DNA of 8,549 nt from Myxococcales bacterium (GCA_014238595.1 JABAAV010000070.1:1-8549); one strand, 5' to 3'; shown: positions 1 through 6,945, counted from the first letter of the stretch. Translations and numbers: made by a program. The notes: generated by a model not told the origin, from the sequence alone.

Positions 1-14
1 AGAACTCTAAATCG

Positions 15-122
15 ATGGTGACGGCGAACCCGACAATGGGCGTCACTGACGAGCAGATGAATACGATTTACAATCTGATGGATGGATATATACACCCAAT
101 GATCCTCAACAGATATCAGTAA
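15..122 (+). other. Possible N-terminal fragment of the DUF4209 gene in a shifted frame
   Basis: This frame is open from the left window edge, with ATG codons at 15, 36, 57 and 78, and stops at TAA 120-122. It overlaps the start of the reading frame that becomes the DUF4209 protein (open from base 50). Adding one GATG unit to the short tandem repeat at 77-87, or any single base there, fuses the two frames into ...TIYNLMD-GWIYTPNDP... with no stop. I infer that this is the displaced N-terminus of the downstream gene. No Shine-Dalgarno is visible before any of the ATGs, and the true start may lie outside the window. The stretch is a little richer in G+C than what follows, so a recombination junction with an unrelated gene is an alternative. 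Confidence 0.3.
77..87 (+). repeat. GATG tandem repeat (about 2.75 copies) at a putative frameshift
   Basis: The sequence reads GATG-GATG-GAT. Gain of one 4-bp unit would restore a continuous frame between the ORF to the left and the DUF4209 coding frame to the right. Short tetranucleotide repeats can change copy number by slippage, but fewer than three copies is a weak substrate, so phase variation is speculative. Confidence 0.4.
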
Positions 123-208
123 GAGAAAGCTTAGGCAAAGTCTCTTGTGAAAAAACAAACATAGGAGAAACTGATCAAGCTGAAATTTTAAAGTTATTAC
201 AAGAAACC

Positions 209-1924
209 ATGGTTTTGGCATTTAACCCTGATGACATCAAAAATCCATTCCAAATTAAAAAAGTAACACTGCAAGATTCTCAAGGTCAGTATAGTGGACC
301 CATTTATTCTTTTGATTTTACTGATGCAAAAATAACATTTTTTGCTGAAATACTGGATGATATTGAGGAACCCTATCTTAAAGCACGCTTGGCCGATCTA
401 TTATGGCTTCATTATAAACTGAACAAGTATAATGACAAACCGAAACAGCATGAATATGCAAAACAAGCTATAGAGGCTTATACTTCACATAAGATCAATA
501 CCCAAACTTGGTTTAATAATGTAGACAAGTGCTGGAATCGAGCAATACGACTTTGTTTGCAAATTAAAGACGATGAAACAAAAAACGAATTAACAGATCG
601 ACTTTTTGCAGCGTTTAATCAAGATTATCCTGACCATAAATTCATGCATTTATCTTTAGCTCAATTGCTTGATAAGCTAAAGATTGATGAAAAATTTAGA
701 ACTTGTATAGCCATAAAGCTTTGGGATATTAGTTGCTTACTTGCCCTTGATAATGATTTTTCTAACGCGAAACAGTATTTAAATCTGACATCCAAAAAAT
801 ATAAACAAATTTCGAGTGAACACAGTTGGATGAATTGTCTTGTGTTAGATGGATTGATGTCTCAATCAAATGCTTATGTTTGTTTTTCCAAGAATAAGAT
901 GATCGTGGCCAATGATTTGTATAATGAAGCATTGAGAATCTATAAACAGATTCCAAAATCATATCGTTCTGAGTATGCTATTGACGATCAAATCCTAGAA
1001 ATTGAAGAAAAGATAGCTGAAACAAGGACAGCATTATCCTATGAAAACAAGAATATTATGAATAAACATCCAGACACTCAACACATATCTGAAATGATGA
1101 AAGTTTCAGCACAGTATATGAAAGTTTTAGTAGAGCATGCGTCTGACATCAAAACAGTGTTATTGGCTTTTACATTACAACATGAAGTTAATTTGTCGCA
1201 AGGATCAAGAACGGAGAGTCTGGCAAAACATGTACAAGCATTAGCACGTAGAAATAACATCCCAAAATTAGTGCCTACTAAAATGAGAGATTCCGATGGG
1301 CGGACGATAGCTAAAGCACCGGGTATTAATTTTAATAAAGATGAAAATGATTTTGAGAATCACAAAGCAATCCGTGCTGCAATGTATGAATTATCTTATG
1401 ATGAATCGAATTATTTGGTCAAAAGTTATATTTTACCTGCATTGAAACAATTAAAAGAAGAACATGAATTTACTTTTTCCAAAGTAGAATTGCTTTGTAA
1501 GCGTTCAAATTTTGTTCCTGATGATCGAGCACAATTAATGACCTGTGGATTATTATATGGATTTCAGCATAATTTTGCGCAAGCTATCTATTTATTAGTT
1601 CCACAATTTGAAAATTGTGTCCGTATACAATTACAAAAGAGAAATATAAACACAATACATACAGCTGAGGATGGTATCGAAAACGAAAAAAGCTTGAATA
1701 AGCTAATGGAGTTAGATCAAATAGAAAAAATATTTGATCAAGATGTCATATTTGAGATTAAATCAATTTTTACTGAACCCATTGGATTCAATATGCGCAA
1801 TCGCCTTGCACATGGTCTTTTGGATGATGGCGAATCGGCTTCTTTAAGCAGTATTTATGCTTGGTGGATGATACTGAGGTTGGTCATTTCTCCTTATGAA
1901 TTACCTCATCGATCGGTGTGGTAG
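209..1924 (+). CDS. DUF4209-family protein, HEPN-like RNxxxHG motif, probably 5'-incomplete
   Basis: The first ATG gives 571 residues. The C-terminus carries R530-N-R-L-A-H535-G, matching the highly conserved RNxxxHG motif of DUF4209; the R-x4-H spacing also fits the catalytic motif of HEPN ribonucleases, so RNase activity is a reasonable inference but unproven for this family. The N-terminal half is mostly helical-looking and resembles the region usually preceding DUF4209, around the block ITFFAEILDD...ARLADLLWL (residues 43-66). There is no signal peptide or membrane segment, so it should be cytoplasmic. Start choice is doubtful: no clear Shine-Dalgarno precedes 209, and the same frame stays open back to base 50 (TGA at 47-49) with coding-like sequence (WIYTPNDPQQ...) but no ATG, GTG or TTG. 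The gene is therefore likely longer and frameshifted near base 80, or truncated. It converges with the SIR2 gene and stands apart from the minus-strand genes. I am sure of the family and unsure of the function and true start. Confidence 0.82.
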   Translation: MVLAFNPDDIKNPFQIKKVTLQDSQGQYSGPIYSFDFTDAKITFFAEILDDIEEPYLKARLADLLWLHYKLNKYNDKPKQHEYAKQAIEAYTSHKINTQTWFNNVDKCWNRAIRLCLQIKDDETKNELTDRLFAAFNQDYPDHKFMHLSLAQLLDKLKIDEKFRTCIAIKLWDISCLLALDNDFSNAKQYLNLTSKKYKQISSEHSWMNCLVLDGLMSQSNAYVCFSKNKMIVANDLYNEALRIYKQIPKSYRSEYAIDDQILEIEEKIAETRTALSYENKNIMNKHPDTQHISEMMKVSAQYMKVLVEHASDIKTVLLAFTLQHEVNLSQGSRTESLAKHVQALARRNNIPKLVPTKMRDSDGRTIAKAPGINFNKDENDFENHKAIRAAMYELSYDESNYLVKSYILPALKQLKEEHEFTFSKVELLCKRSNFVPDDRAQLMTCGLLYGFQHNFAQAIYLLVPQFENCVRIQLQKRNINTIHTAEDGIENEKSLNKLMELDQIEKIFDQDVIFEIKSIFTEPIGFNMRNRLAHGLLDDGESASLSSIYAWWMILRLVISPYELPHRSVW

Positions 1925-2030
1925 TAAGTACGATATACGATATCTTAGTTGCACGAAAATGATAAAGATCGTACTGAATTCGATGACTGTTGTTTGAATC
2001 AACGAAACATCATAAACAGTGACAGGTGAA

Positions 2031-2156
2031 ATGGTAATGATGAATACTCATCATTGGAACGGATCAAACCACGATACCATTCTTGACGATGTAGCCAGCC
2101 ACTGCTGTGCGAACGCGAACCTTCAGGAAATTTCTCGTCATGCCATACTCAAATGA
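2031..2156 (+). CDS. Doubtful small ORF, 41 residues
   Basis: An ATG at 2031 is preceded at short distance by AGGTGA, a plausible ribosome binding site, and opens 41 codons rich in His, Asn and Cys. I recognise no family. The dyad at 2036-2055 lies within its first codons and would block initiation if it folded in RNA. Minus-strand frames over the same bases are equally open (a 25-codon ATG ORF at 2064-2141), so coding evidence is weak. It could equally be a decayed remnant. Confidence 0.15.
   Translation: MVMMNTHHWNGSNHDTILDDVASHCCANANLQEISRHAILK
2036..2055. repeat. Perfect inverted repeat AATGATGA-atac-TCATCATT
   Basis: Two 8-bp arms (2036-2043 and 2048-2055) are exact reverse complements around a 4-bp loop. 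It could form a small hairpin in RNA from either strand, or bind a dimeric regulator. There is no T-run next to it, so it is not a typical intrinsic terminator. It sits about 110 bp beyond the DUF4209 stop. Confidence 0.6.
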
Positions 2157-2170
2157 AATAGTGTCTTGGT

Positions 2171-2190
2171 GACTGAGATTTGACTGAGAT
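2171..2190. repeat. Direct repeat GACTGAGAT x2, 11-bp period
   Basis: GACTGAGAT occurs at 2171-2179 and again at 2182-2190, separated by TT. An 11-bp period puts both copies on the same face of the helix, as in tandem regulator sites or iterons, but only two copies exist and no gene starts close by on a consistent strand. It may also be debris of a duplication. Confidence 0.45.
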
Positions 2191-2296
2191 ACGATGTCTA
2201 AATCAAGGGAGTTGCTTATATTGCTGCGGCTACTGGCTCTAAAGCAAAATTAACATTAATAAAATAAGCAAGCTCTGTATAAATTTCTACATTTAT

Positions 2297-2362
2297 TTAA
2301 AAGCTATGCAAGAAAGTATGTCTATAATCAATTCCGCACTTCTGATTTTTGAAATTGCCCAT
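2297..2362 (-). CDS. Doubtful 21-residue ORF coupled to the SIR2 stop (TAATG)
   Basis: The SIR2 stop codon TAA shares its last base with an ATG (TAATG), a typical arrangement for translational coupling, and the ATG opens 21 codons (starting MGNFKNQKCG) ending at TAA 2297-2299. I recognise no family. It is very short and could be chance in an AT-rich spacer, or the start of a lost downstream gene. Confidence 0.15.
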   Translation of the reverse strand: MGNFKNQKCGIDYRHTFLHSF

Positions 2363-5300
2363 TATGTATGTTGCATCTCGCAGATGGTTAATAGTTGTTG
2401 ATATTTTTGATCATTACTTAAGCGTTGATCAGCTGTCTCAATTTGATCAAGACATTGTTTCGTATCTTTTGATGCCCAAGATAAATTGTTTTTTATAATT
2501 GAGTCTAAAAAATCTAATGATTGTTTAGGGAATTTTTTGCAAAGTTGTGTCTCAGAAAGTTTATGTATTAGTCGACTTGGATCTTCTGATGGCTTTAACC
2601 ATGGTTTAAGCCTGTCAAATGCGTCTGGGAAAGCTTCTCCTGCTTCAAGACATAACAGTCCGAAATTTTCTGAAACTTTTGGTGAGGCATATTCTGTTTT
2701 GTTTGGCCATATTGAACCGAGATAAGGAACAATTTTGTTGTCCCAATAATTTTTACGCTGATTATAATCTACTTGTAATTGTTGAAACAATTGTTGTGCC
2801 ACATATTCACGGCCTTCTTGTGGTAATGCTTGAGTGGCATCGTGGATTTCTTCTGTTGTAAAGGTATCACCACGCTCTATTCCTGCATATGCCAGTAGTG
2901 ATGCATACTGATGGGCATTGTCTGTAAGATATTTATAGTGATTAGCCGTATCAAGAAAATAAGATTTGATTTCTTTGATGAATGGACGATCAAACCGTAT
3001 TGGTTCAAGGAAGCCTTCCCAAACAAAACGGGCTCCATTGTTTGAAACATTCCAATCAAACAATGGAATAAGATATTGTTTTGTCCAAACTGGATCTACA
3101 TGAAATAAATAATAAACAGATTGTGCTAGTACTGTACGACCCAGTTTATAATGGTCAAAATGATCATTTTGACTATCACAAAGCAGTTCAAATAAGAGTT
3201 TGATTTTCTCTGGGATACCTTTGCTTTCATTGTTTCTATCCCACCAGCACAGCAATGCCCGTATAATATAGCCTACTGGATGGTGTAGTATTTGATCCCT
3301 TAAAGATGCAGTGCTTGTTTTAAAATTCTCTAGAGGTTTTAATGTTAAGATACGCTTTGATAGGCGCAGAAATATATCTTCATGGATATCACAAGTTTTT
3401 GCCACAGAGCGAAGCCACTCACTCATACTAAGAGCAATATCTTGAATGGTTTCATCTGGTGCTTTATCTAATATTGTTGCCATGCAACGCCATGAACGTT
3501 TAGTCAATGCTTCATTTGATGACCACTCGTTCAATGCATCATACCAACGACCTTGAGGCCAACAATTTTTTTGTGCCAAGTCATATAATGCACAAGCTGC
3601 AGCGGGGAAATTATCCCGACAATGTTGTTGCCACTCCTCGATTGGAGGTAACTTTATTTCAGGGTTGTTTTTTAGCCATTGAACAAGATCGCGACGACGA
3701 TGTGGAATAGGGATTCGGGATAATTGGTTATTCAATGGTGTCCATGTCCAATAAGGAAATCCATCACATTGCTCTTTGGTCAATTCCCATTTTGGATGGT
3801 TTGCTTTTATTTGATTGAATGTTTCTTGACCTTTTGTGGTTAATGTTACTTCTGCTTCTTTGATCTTGTTTAGCCGAAACCAGATTTCTTGATTTCTTAC
3901 CTCATCTTGATAGTCATCTTCGATGTGTTTTATGACGCTATCTGATGGTCCTGACAATATGATTTTTTCTAGGTCACAAAACATTTCTTTATTGAGACGT
4001 GGAGACACTGTCATCAATAGTTGCATCGTTTCCACTTTAGTTTGAGGATTCCAAAACCACCAATGAGAGTCTGACAGCAACCAATCTAATGCTATTTGAG
4101 GAGGTATAATTTTATCTTGTGCTGCGGCGAACAGTGCTAAGCGTTTAAACAATGGATAAGGATTTTCTATCCATTGTTTGGCTTCTTGTATTGCTCGTTC
4201 GGGTGATTGTTTTGCGAGTGCTATCCAAGCATCGCGTGTTAAATTGATCAGTTCAGTCCAATCATGTTTATCGCGATTTTTTGGATGATCTTTAATAGAA
4301 AGATGTTTTGGATAGGATTGATCATGATTGTCAGTTGGATCCTCATTGTCAGTTGCATCCTCGAGTTCTTTCATGAGAGTGAATGTGTCGTGTAGCTTTC
4401 CATTAAAATCCGCAAATAAAGTTGGTAAGGCTTTATTCCATGTTTCATTGTTGAGTAATTCTTGTCTAATATTATAAACATGTTTTGTTGATAGTTCTAT
4501 GTTCCAATTCATTCGTTCTTTGAGTGTGTTTTCGTTACGATTATACGATTTTTCAAATAATCTAATTCGTGGAGTTAATATTTTGCGTAACTCATGATGT
4601 AACACTCTAGACATTCCCTCATGTTTAAAGCGTGTGATCCATTGGAAAGGCTTGATGGAAATGTAATGATCGGGAATCTGTGGTCGACACTTAATACAAT
4701 CAGTGAGCAATAAATCCCAAAATATACGTGTTTTTTTACAGGGAATGGCATTAGGTGCATTGTTTTGAATTAATTTGATTTCATCGGTTTTATTGTTATG
4801 TTTTAAATCATCCAACTCATTGAGACGTGTGTCTATCATTTGATGAAAATTTTTATGTAGTGTGCACCCTTGTTTGATAATCCAAAGAAATAAATTGGGG
4901 TCATTGAGGTGGCGAATCATCCAACGTGCTAACTGTGCCATCACTAGATCCCAATCACGGCTAGAAGCTTTGGAATCAACGACAGCCATCAATGACGGCA
5001 AATAATAAGGTGTTGGTCTCTGAAGCAGGCTAAATTGAAATTTGATTTCTTGTTTAGATGATATATTAAACTGATCTAGGTCCTTTTCGTCATAGATTTC
5101 TTCGCTCAATTTTTCGAGCCAACTCAATGGAGGGACAGGATCAAAATCGGCAAAACATTTGGCAGGCAATCCAATCGGATCACTCAGTGCCCATAAGAAG
5201 CGATCGGTAACAAAATCTTGTTTTTTATCAATTGGTGGATGTTGCGAGGCTATTTCCTTCACAATATTTTCTTTTCCAAGAATACCACAATCATAGATCT

Positions 5301-6153
5301 CGCTCCATTTTTTAAGATCGATGTGAAGAACTGCATGATTATCATCTTCTGTAGGATAAAAAACAGGTGTCACATTTTTAAGTTTCCAGTGTTTCTCTCG
5401 CTTGTTTAAATTTCCTTCTTTGAAACCTTCAAAAATAAACATTTCATGCTGTGCTTCTCCACGTAATTTGTCAGAAGCAAGAGCGCTTACCATATAATCA
5501 ATGATCGGATCATTTATGCTGTAACCAATGAAACATACGGTGAAGTTTCGAAAAAGCTCAGTAATAAATCGTGCCGCCCACCTTTCTGTCAAATATGCTA
5601 ATCCAAAATCACCACGTGACAATACCAATTGATCTAATTCATTTGGTGTTGGTTTTTTACTGAGTAACCCATGAAGATAAACCAATCCATTCCATTGTTG
5701 TTTAGGTATAGGCAATGCAGGAGCTTGAAAATGATTGATGTTCAAATTTTGTTTTTCAATGACTTCTTCAAAAATTCGATCAAAATTTGTAGTGACAAGG
5801 CGAATTTTTTTGTCTTTTCCATCATGATATTGACTCAGTGTGAGTAATGTTTCATGGAGAATCGTTGCATTAGTAGTTTTTAAGTTAGGCTCTAAGAGCT
5901 TTGGGATATGTTCTCGAACAGCTTCACGACCACCAACAACCGTTTCTTCTAATGATGTAACAGCTTGATCAAGCTGATTGTCTTTTTTACATTTTTGATT
6001 TCCATTTCTATATAATTGTTCTACAAGCTCATCAGAATTAGGAAGTCCAGCAAGGGAAGATATTCCTGCGCCACAAAAAAACACGACTTTTCCGTCTGCA
6101 TGCGCTTGGACAAGTCGTTCAGGAATAATTAGTCTATCTTGAATCAATGACAT
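2362..6153 (-). CDS. SIR2-family protein with long C-terminal region (probable DUF4020), putative defence NADase
   Basis: A 1263-residue cytoplasmic protein. Residues about 20-260 form a SIR2 (sirtuin-like) Rossmann fold: G28-A-G-I-S32 nucleotide-binding loop, TTNFD at 121-125 with the conserved Asn123, YLHG at 159-162 with the likely catalytic His161, and GYSINDP at 210-216. All key motifs are present. In bacterial defence proteins (DSR1/DSR2, ThsA, SIR2-Argonaute systems) this fold degrades NAD+ on infection; that activity is inferred here. The remaining ~1000 residues are rich in Trp, Leu and charged residues, look helical and probably act as sensor or oligomerisation region; the last ~180 resemble DUF4020, which I recall from SIR2 proteins of this size. 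An acidic linker near residues 596-615 contains an in-frame hexapeptide duplication (EDATDN-EDPTDN). No Walker A motif is visible, arguing against a STAND ATPase (Avs-type). The ATG at 6153 suits the family N-terminus (...HADGKVVFFCGAGIS) but has only AT-rich sequence, no good Shine-Dalgarno, before it. It is same-strand with and downstream of rloAB. Confidence 0.9.
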   Translation of the reverse strand: MSLIQDRLIIPERLVQAHADGKVVFFCGAGISSLAGLPNSDELVEQLYRNGNQKCKKDNQLDQAVTSLEETVVGGREAVREHIPKLLEPNLKTTNATILHETLLTLSQYHDGKDKKIRLVTTNFDRIFEEVIEKQNLNINHFQAPALPIPKQQWNGLVYLHGLLSKKPTPNELDQLVLSRGDFGLAYLTERWAARFITELFRNFTVCFIGYSINDPIIDYMVSALASDKLRGEAQHEMFIFEGFKEGNLNKREKHWKLKNVTPVFYPTEDDNHAVLHIDLKKWSEIYDCGILGKENIVKEIASQHPPIDKKQDFVTDRFLWALSDPIGLPAKCFADFDPVPPLSWLEKLSEEIYDEKDLDQFNISSKQEIKFQFSLLQRPTPYYLPSLMAVVDSKASSRDWDLVMAQLARWMIRHLNDPNLFLWIIKQGCTLHKNFHQMIDTRLNELDDLKHNNKTDEIKLIQNNAPNAIPCKKTRIFWDLLLTDCIKCRPQIPDHYISIKPFQWITRFKHEGMSRVLHHELRKILTPRIRLFEKSYNRNENTLKERMNWNIELSTKHVYNIRQELLNNETWNKALPTLFADFNGKLHDTFTLMKELEDATDNEDPTDNHDQSYPKHLSIKDHPKNRDKHDWTELINLTRDAWIALAKQSPERAIQEAKQWIENPYPLFKRLALFAAAQDKIIPPQIALDWLLSDSHWWFWNPQTKVETMQLLMTVSPRLNKEMFCDLEKIILSGPSDSVIKHIEDDYQDEVRNQEIWFRLNKIKEAEVTLTTKGQETFNQIKANHPKWELTKEQCDGFPYWTWTPLNNQLSRIPIPHRRRDLVQWLKNNPEIKLPPIEEWQQHCRDNFPAAACALYDLAQKNCWPQGRWYDALNEWSSNEALTKRSWRCMATILDKAPDETIQDIALSMSEWLRSVAKTCDIHEDIFLRLSKRILTLKPLENFKTSTASLRDQILHHPVGYIIRALLCWWDRNNESKGIPEKIKLLFELLCDSQNDHFDHYKLGRTVLAQSVYYLFHVDPVWTKQYLIPLFDWNVSNNGARFVWEGFLEPIRFDRPFIKEIKSYFLDTANHYKYLTDNAHQYASLLAYAGIERGDTFTTEEIHDATQALPQEGREYVAQQLFQQLQVDYNQRKNYWDNKIVPYLGSIWPNKTEYASPKVSENFGLLCLEAGEAFPDAFDRLKPWLKPSEDPSRLIHKLSETQLCKKFPKQSLDFLDSIIKNNLSWASKDTKQCLDQIETADQRLSNDQKYQQLLTICEMQHT
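4328..4363 (-). repeat. Tandem 18-bp duplication inside the SIR2 gene
   Basis: Two adjacent 18-bp units (4328-4345 and 4346-4363) differ at two positions and encode the hexapeptides EDATDN and EDPTDN (residues 598-603 and 604-609). The repeat keeps the frame and lies in an acidic, Asp/Asn-rich segment likely to be a flexible linker between helical blocks. Such repeats can expand or contract by slippage and alter linker length. Confidence 0.75.
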
Positions 6154-6201
6154 TAATAATATTTTTCAATTAGCGGAGGTGTCGAGAAGCGAATCCGAGT
6201 C

Positions 6202-6217
6202 CTTAGATCGTTCTAAG
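6202..6217. repeat. Inverted repeat CTTAGA-tcgt-TCTAAG upstream of the SIR2 gene
   Basis: Perfect 6-bp arms around a 4-bp centre, about 50-65 bp upstream of the SIR2 ATG and downstream of the candidate promoter. It could be an operator or a 5'-leader hairpin. Short arms make chance occurrence possible. Confidence 0.45.
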
Positions 6218-6222
6218 TTAGC

Positions 6223-6255
6223 ATTGACAGGTGTAGATACCACGAAAATGTCAAT
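6223..6255. repeat. Inverted repeat ATTGACA-N19-TGTCAAT upstream of the SIR2 gene
   Basis: Perfect 7-bp arms (6223-6229 and 6249-6255) separated by 19 bp. The right arm abuts the candidate -10 hexamer, a position suited to a repressor. The wide spacing is unusual for one dimer, but the half-sites are about 26 bp (2.5 helical turns) apart, centre to centre. Confidence 0.4.
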
Positions 6256-6284
6256 ATTGTTATTCACATTCAATAGTTCGTCAA
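6256..6284 (-). promoter_or_regulatory. Candidate sigma70-type promoter for the SIR2 gene
   Basis: On the minus strand TTGACG (6279-6284; 5 of 6 matches to the -35 consensus) is followed after 17 bp by AACAAT (6256-6261; 4 of 6 matches to TATAAT). Transcription would start near 6250, giving a leader of about 95 nt before the SIR2 ATG. The -35 lies within a dyad with CACATT/AATGTG arms. This would let the SIR2 gene be expressed apart from rloAB. Prediction from consensus only. Confidence 0.4.
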
Positions 6285-6288
6285 TGTG
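6265..6288. repeat. Inverted repeat CACATT-N12-AATGTG over the candidate -35
   Basis: Perfect 6-bp arms (6265-6270 and 6283-6288) flank a 12-bp spacer that contains most of the candidate -35 hexamer of the SIR2 promoter. The geometry, with half-sites about 18 bp centre to centre, could fit a dimeric regulator, but the arms are short. Confidence 0.35.
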
Positions 6289-6321
6289 TATGAATTGCTA
6301 CAGGATAAAAATTCATGCGAG

Positions 6322-6945
6322 TTATTTTTTTTCGATCAATTTTTCAACCAATCTATAAATGGTTGTTCCGTGATTGTGTGGCCAAGATTCGCAAGGTGGA
6401 TCATCTCGTTGGGTAGCTCTTTCGATTGCTAATTTAATTTGTTCATCAGTTATATCATTTTCTTTGATATGTTTCTTGTATGGTCTACCAAGATGATCGG
6501 TAAGTTTTTTATTGTAGGTACTGGGAGAGTTAAGTTTTTTTGCATCCTCAAAATGCAGCAGAAGCCAAAATTCAAACTTGGGATTAGTGATTGCAACATG
6601 ATATTTTTCAGATTTTTTAGACCATTTATACAATTTTTGTAGTTGTTCATCAGACAATCTATCTCTATCTATTGCCACCCATGCTTCCGTTAAGTCATCT
6701 AACACTATTTCATCTAATTTTTGTTCCTTTATTAGACTTGTCATTTGTTTTAATACTTGCTCGGGTGAGCTTTTACCTTTTCTCGATTGAGGGTGAACAC
6801 AAATATCACGGTTTCTATGACCTAATATAGATAAATAGTCTGGTTCTGTTTTACTGCCTTCACATGCTACAAGAAACCTTTTATTATAACGCATCTTTCT
6901 GGATTGTCGATCATTGAGATCTCGCCGTTTGTTTTGAGAAGTCAT
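6322..6945 (-). CDS. rloB: RloB-family (AbiLii-like) TOPRIM-fold protein
   Basis: A 207-residue cytoplasmic protein of normal length for RloB. The TOPRIM fold shows in order: ACEGSKTE with the likely catalytic Glu29 (residues 27-34), the metal-binding D93-R-D95 in WVAIDRDR, and NPKFEFWLLLHF (121-132), the most characteristic RloB block. TOPRIM domains use this Glu and DxD set to bind divalent metal for nucleic-acid cleavage. RloB partners the ATPase RloA; the pair was named as ORFs linked to type I restriction loci in Campylobacter, and AbiLi/AbiLii of Lactococcus is a related abortive-infection pair. PARIS (AriA/AriB) is analogous. I infer that RloB is the effector released or directed by the ATPase. 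The ATG overlaps the rloA stop by one base (TGATG), and no independent Shine-Dalgarno is evident, so translation is probably coupled. The basic N-terminus (about residues 6-23) may bind nucleic acid. Substrate unknown. Confidence 0.9.
   Translation of the reverse strand: MTSQNKRRDLNDRQSRKMRYNKRFLVACEGSKTEPDYLSILGHRNRDICVHPQSRKGKSSPEQVLKQMTSLIKEQKLDEIVLDDLTEAWVAIDRDRLSDEQLQKLYKWSKKSEKYHVAITNPKFEFWLLLHFEDAKKLNSPSTYNKKLTDHLGRPYKKHIKENDITDEQIKLAIERATQRDDPPCESWPHNHGTTIYRLVEKLIEKK

Larger units (their letters stand above)
1925..2361. other. Convergent intergenic region without a convincing gene
   Basis: These 437 bases lie between the 3' ends of the DUF4209 and SIR2 genes. They contain a perfect 8-bp-arm dyad (2036-2055), an 11-bp-period direct repeat (2171-2190), and a middle part (about 2050-2240) richer in G+C than its surroundings, in which several frames are open over short distances. 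That pattern could be an eroded gene or an old insertion. I see no stem followed by a T-run on either strand that would be a confident intrinsic terminator for either convergent gene. Confidence 0.6.
6166..6297 (-). other. Unexplained 43-codon open frame between rloB and the SIR2 gene (small gene or gene remnant)
   Basis: A frame stays open from just after a TAG (6298-6300) to TGA at 6166-6168, 12 bases before the SIR2 ATG. Its translation looks protein-like: an IHIDELL helix-like start, then a hydrophobic strand NIDIFVVSTPV, then a Ser/Asp-rich tail ending LLDTSAN. Possible starts are TTG (6271-6273) or GTG (6265-6267), neither with a Shine-Dalgarno, so it reads more like the C-terminal end of a gene whose front was deleted. 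I recognise no family. The candidate SIR2 promoter and three dyads overlap it, which would be unusual for an active gene; chance openness cannot be excluded. Confidence 0.3.

Noticed and set aside
762..1260. Minus-strand open frames of 60-66 codons inside the DUF4209 gene
   Set aside because: They lie antisense to a well-supported coding frame and have no recognisable protein features; they are shadows of the AT-rich gene.
1927..1975. AGTACGAT/ATCGTACT inverted repeat after the DUF4209 stop
   Set aside because: The 8-bp arms are perfect but 33 bp apart, too far for a terminator hairpin; noted without a functional call.
2194..2253. 19-codon ORF starting MSKSRELL on the plus strand
   Set aside because: It is very short, has no clear ribosome binding site and resembles no known family.
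2279..2296. ATAAAT-ttctac-ATTTAT dyad as a terminator for the SIR2 gene
   Set aside because: The stem is all A/T and too weak, with no convincing T-run; chance in an AT-rich spacer.
2486..5409. Several plus- and minus-strand open frames of 60-80 codons inside the SIR2 gene
   Set aside because: The minus-strand SIR2 frame is continuous and full of family motifs over the whole stretch; the others are overlap artefacts.
6175..6179. GGAGG on the plus strand in the rloB-SIR2 spacer as a Shine-Dalgarno
   Set aside because: No plus-strand reading frame of substance starts after it; the neighbouring genes are all on the minus strand.
6325..6332. T-run at the end of rloB as a possible terminator
   Set aside because: On the minus strand it is the A-rich end of the rloB coding sequence (Lys-Lys-stop) and no stem precedes it.
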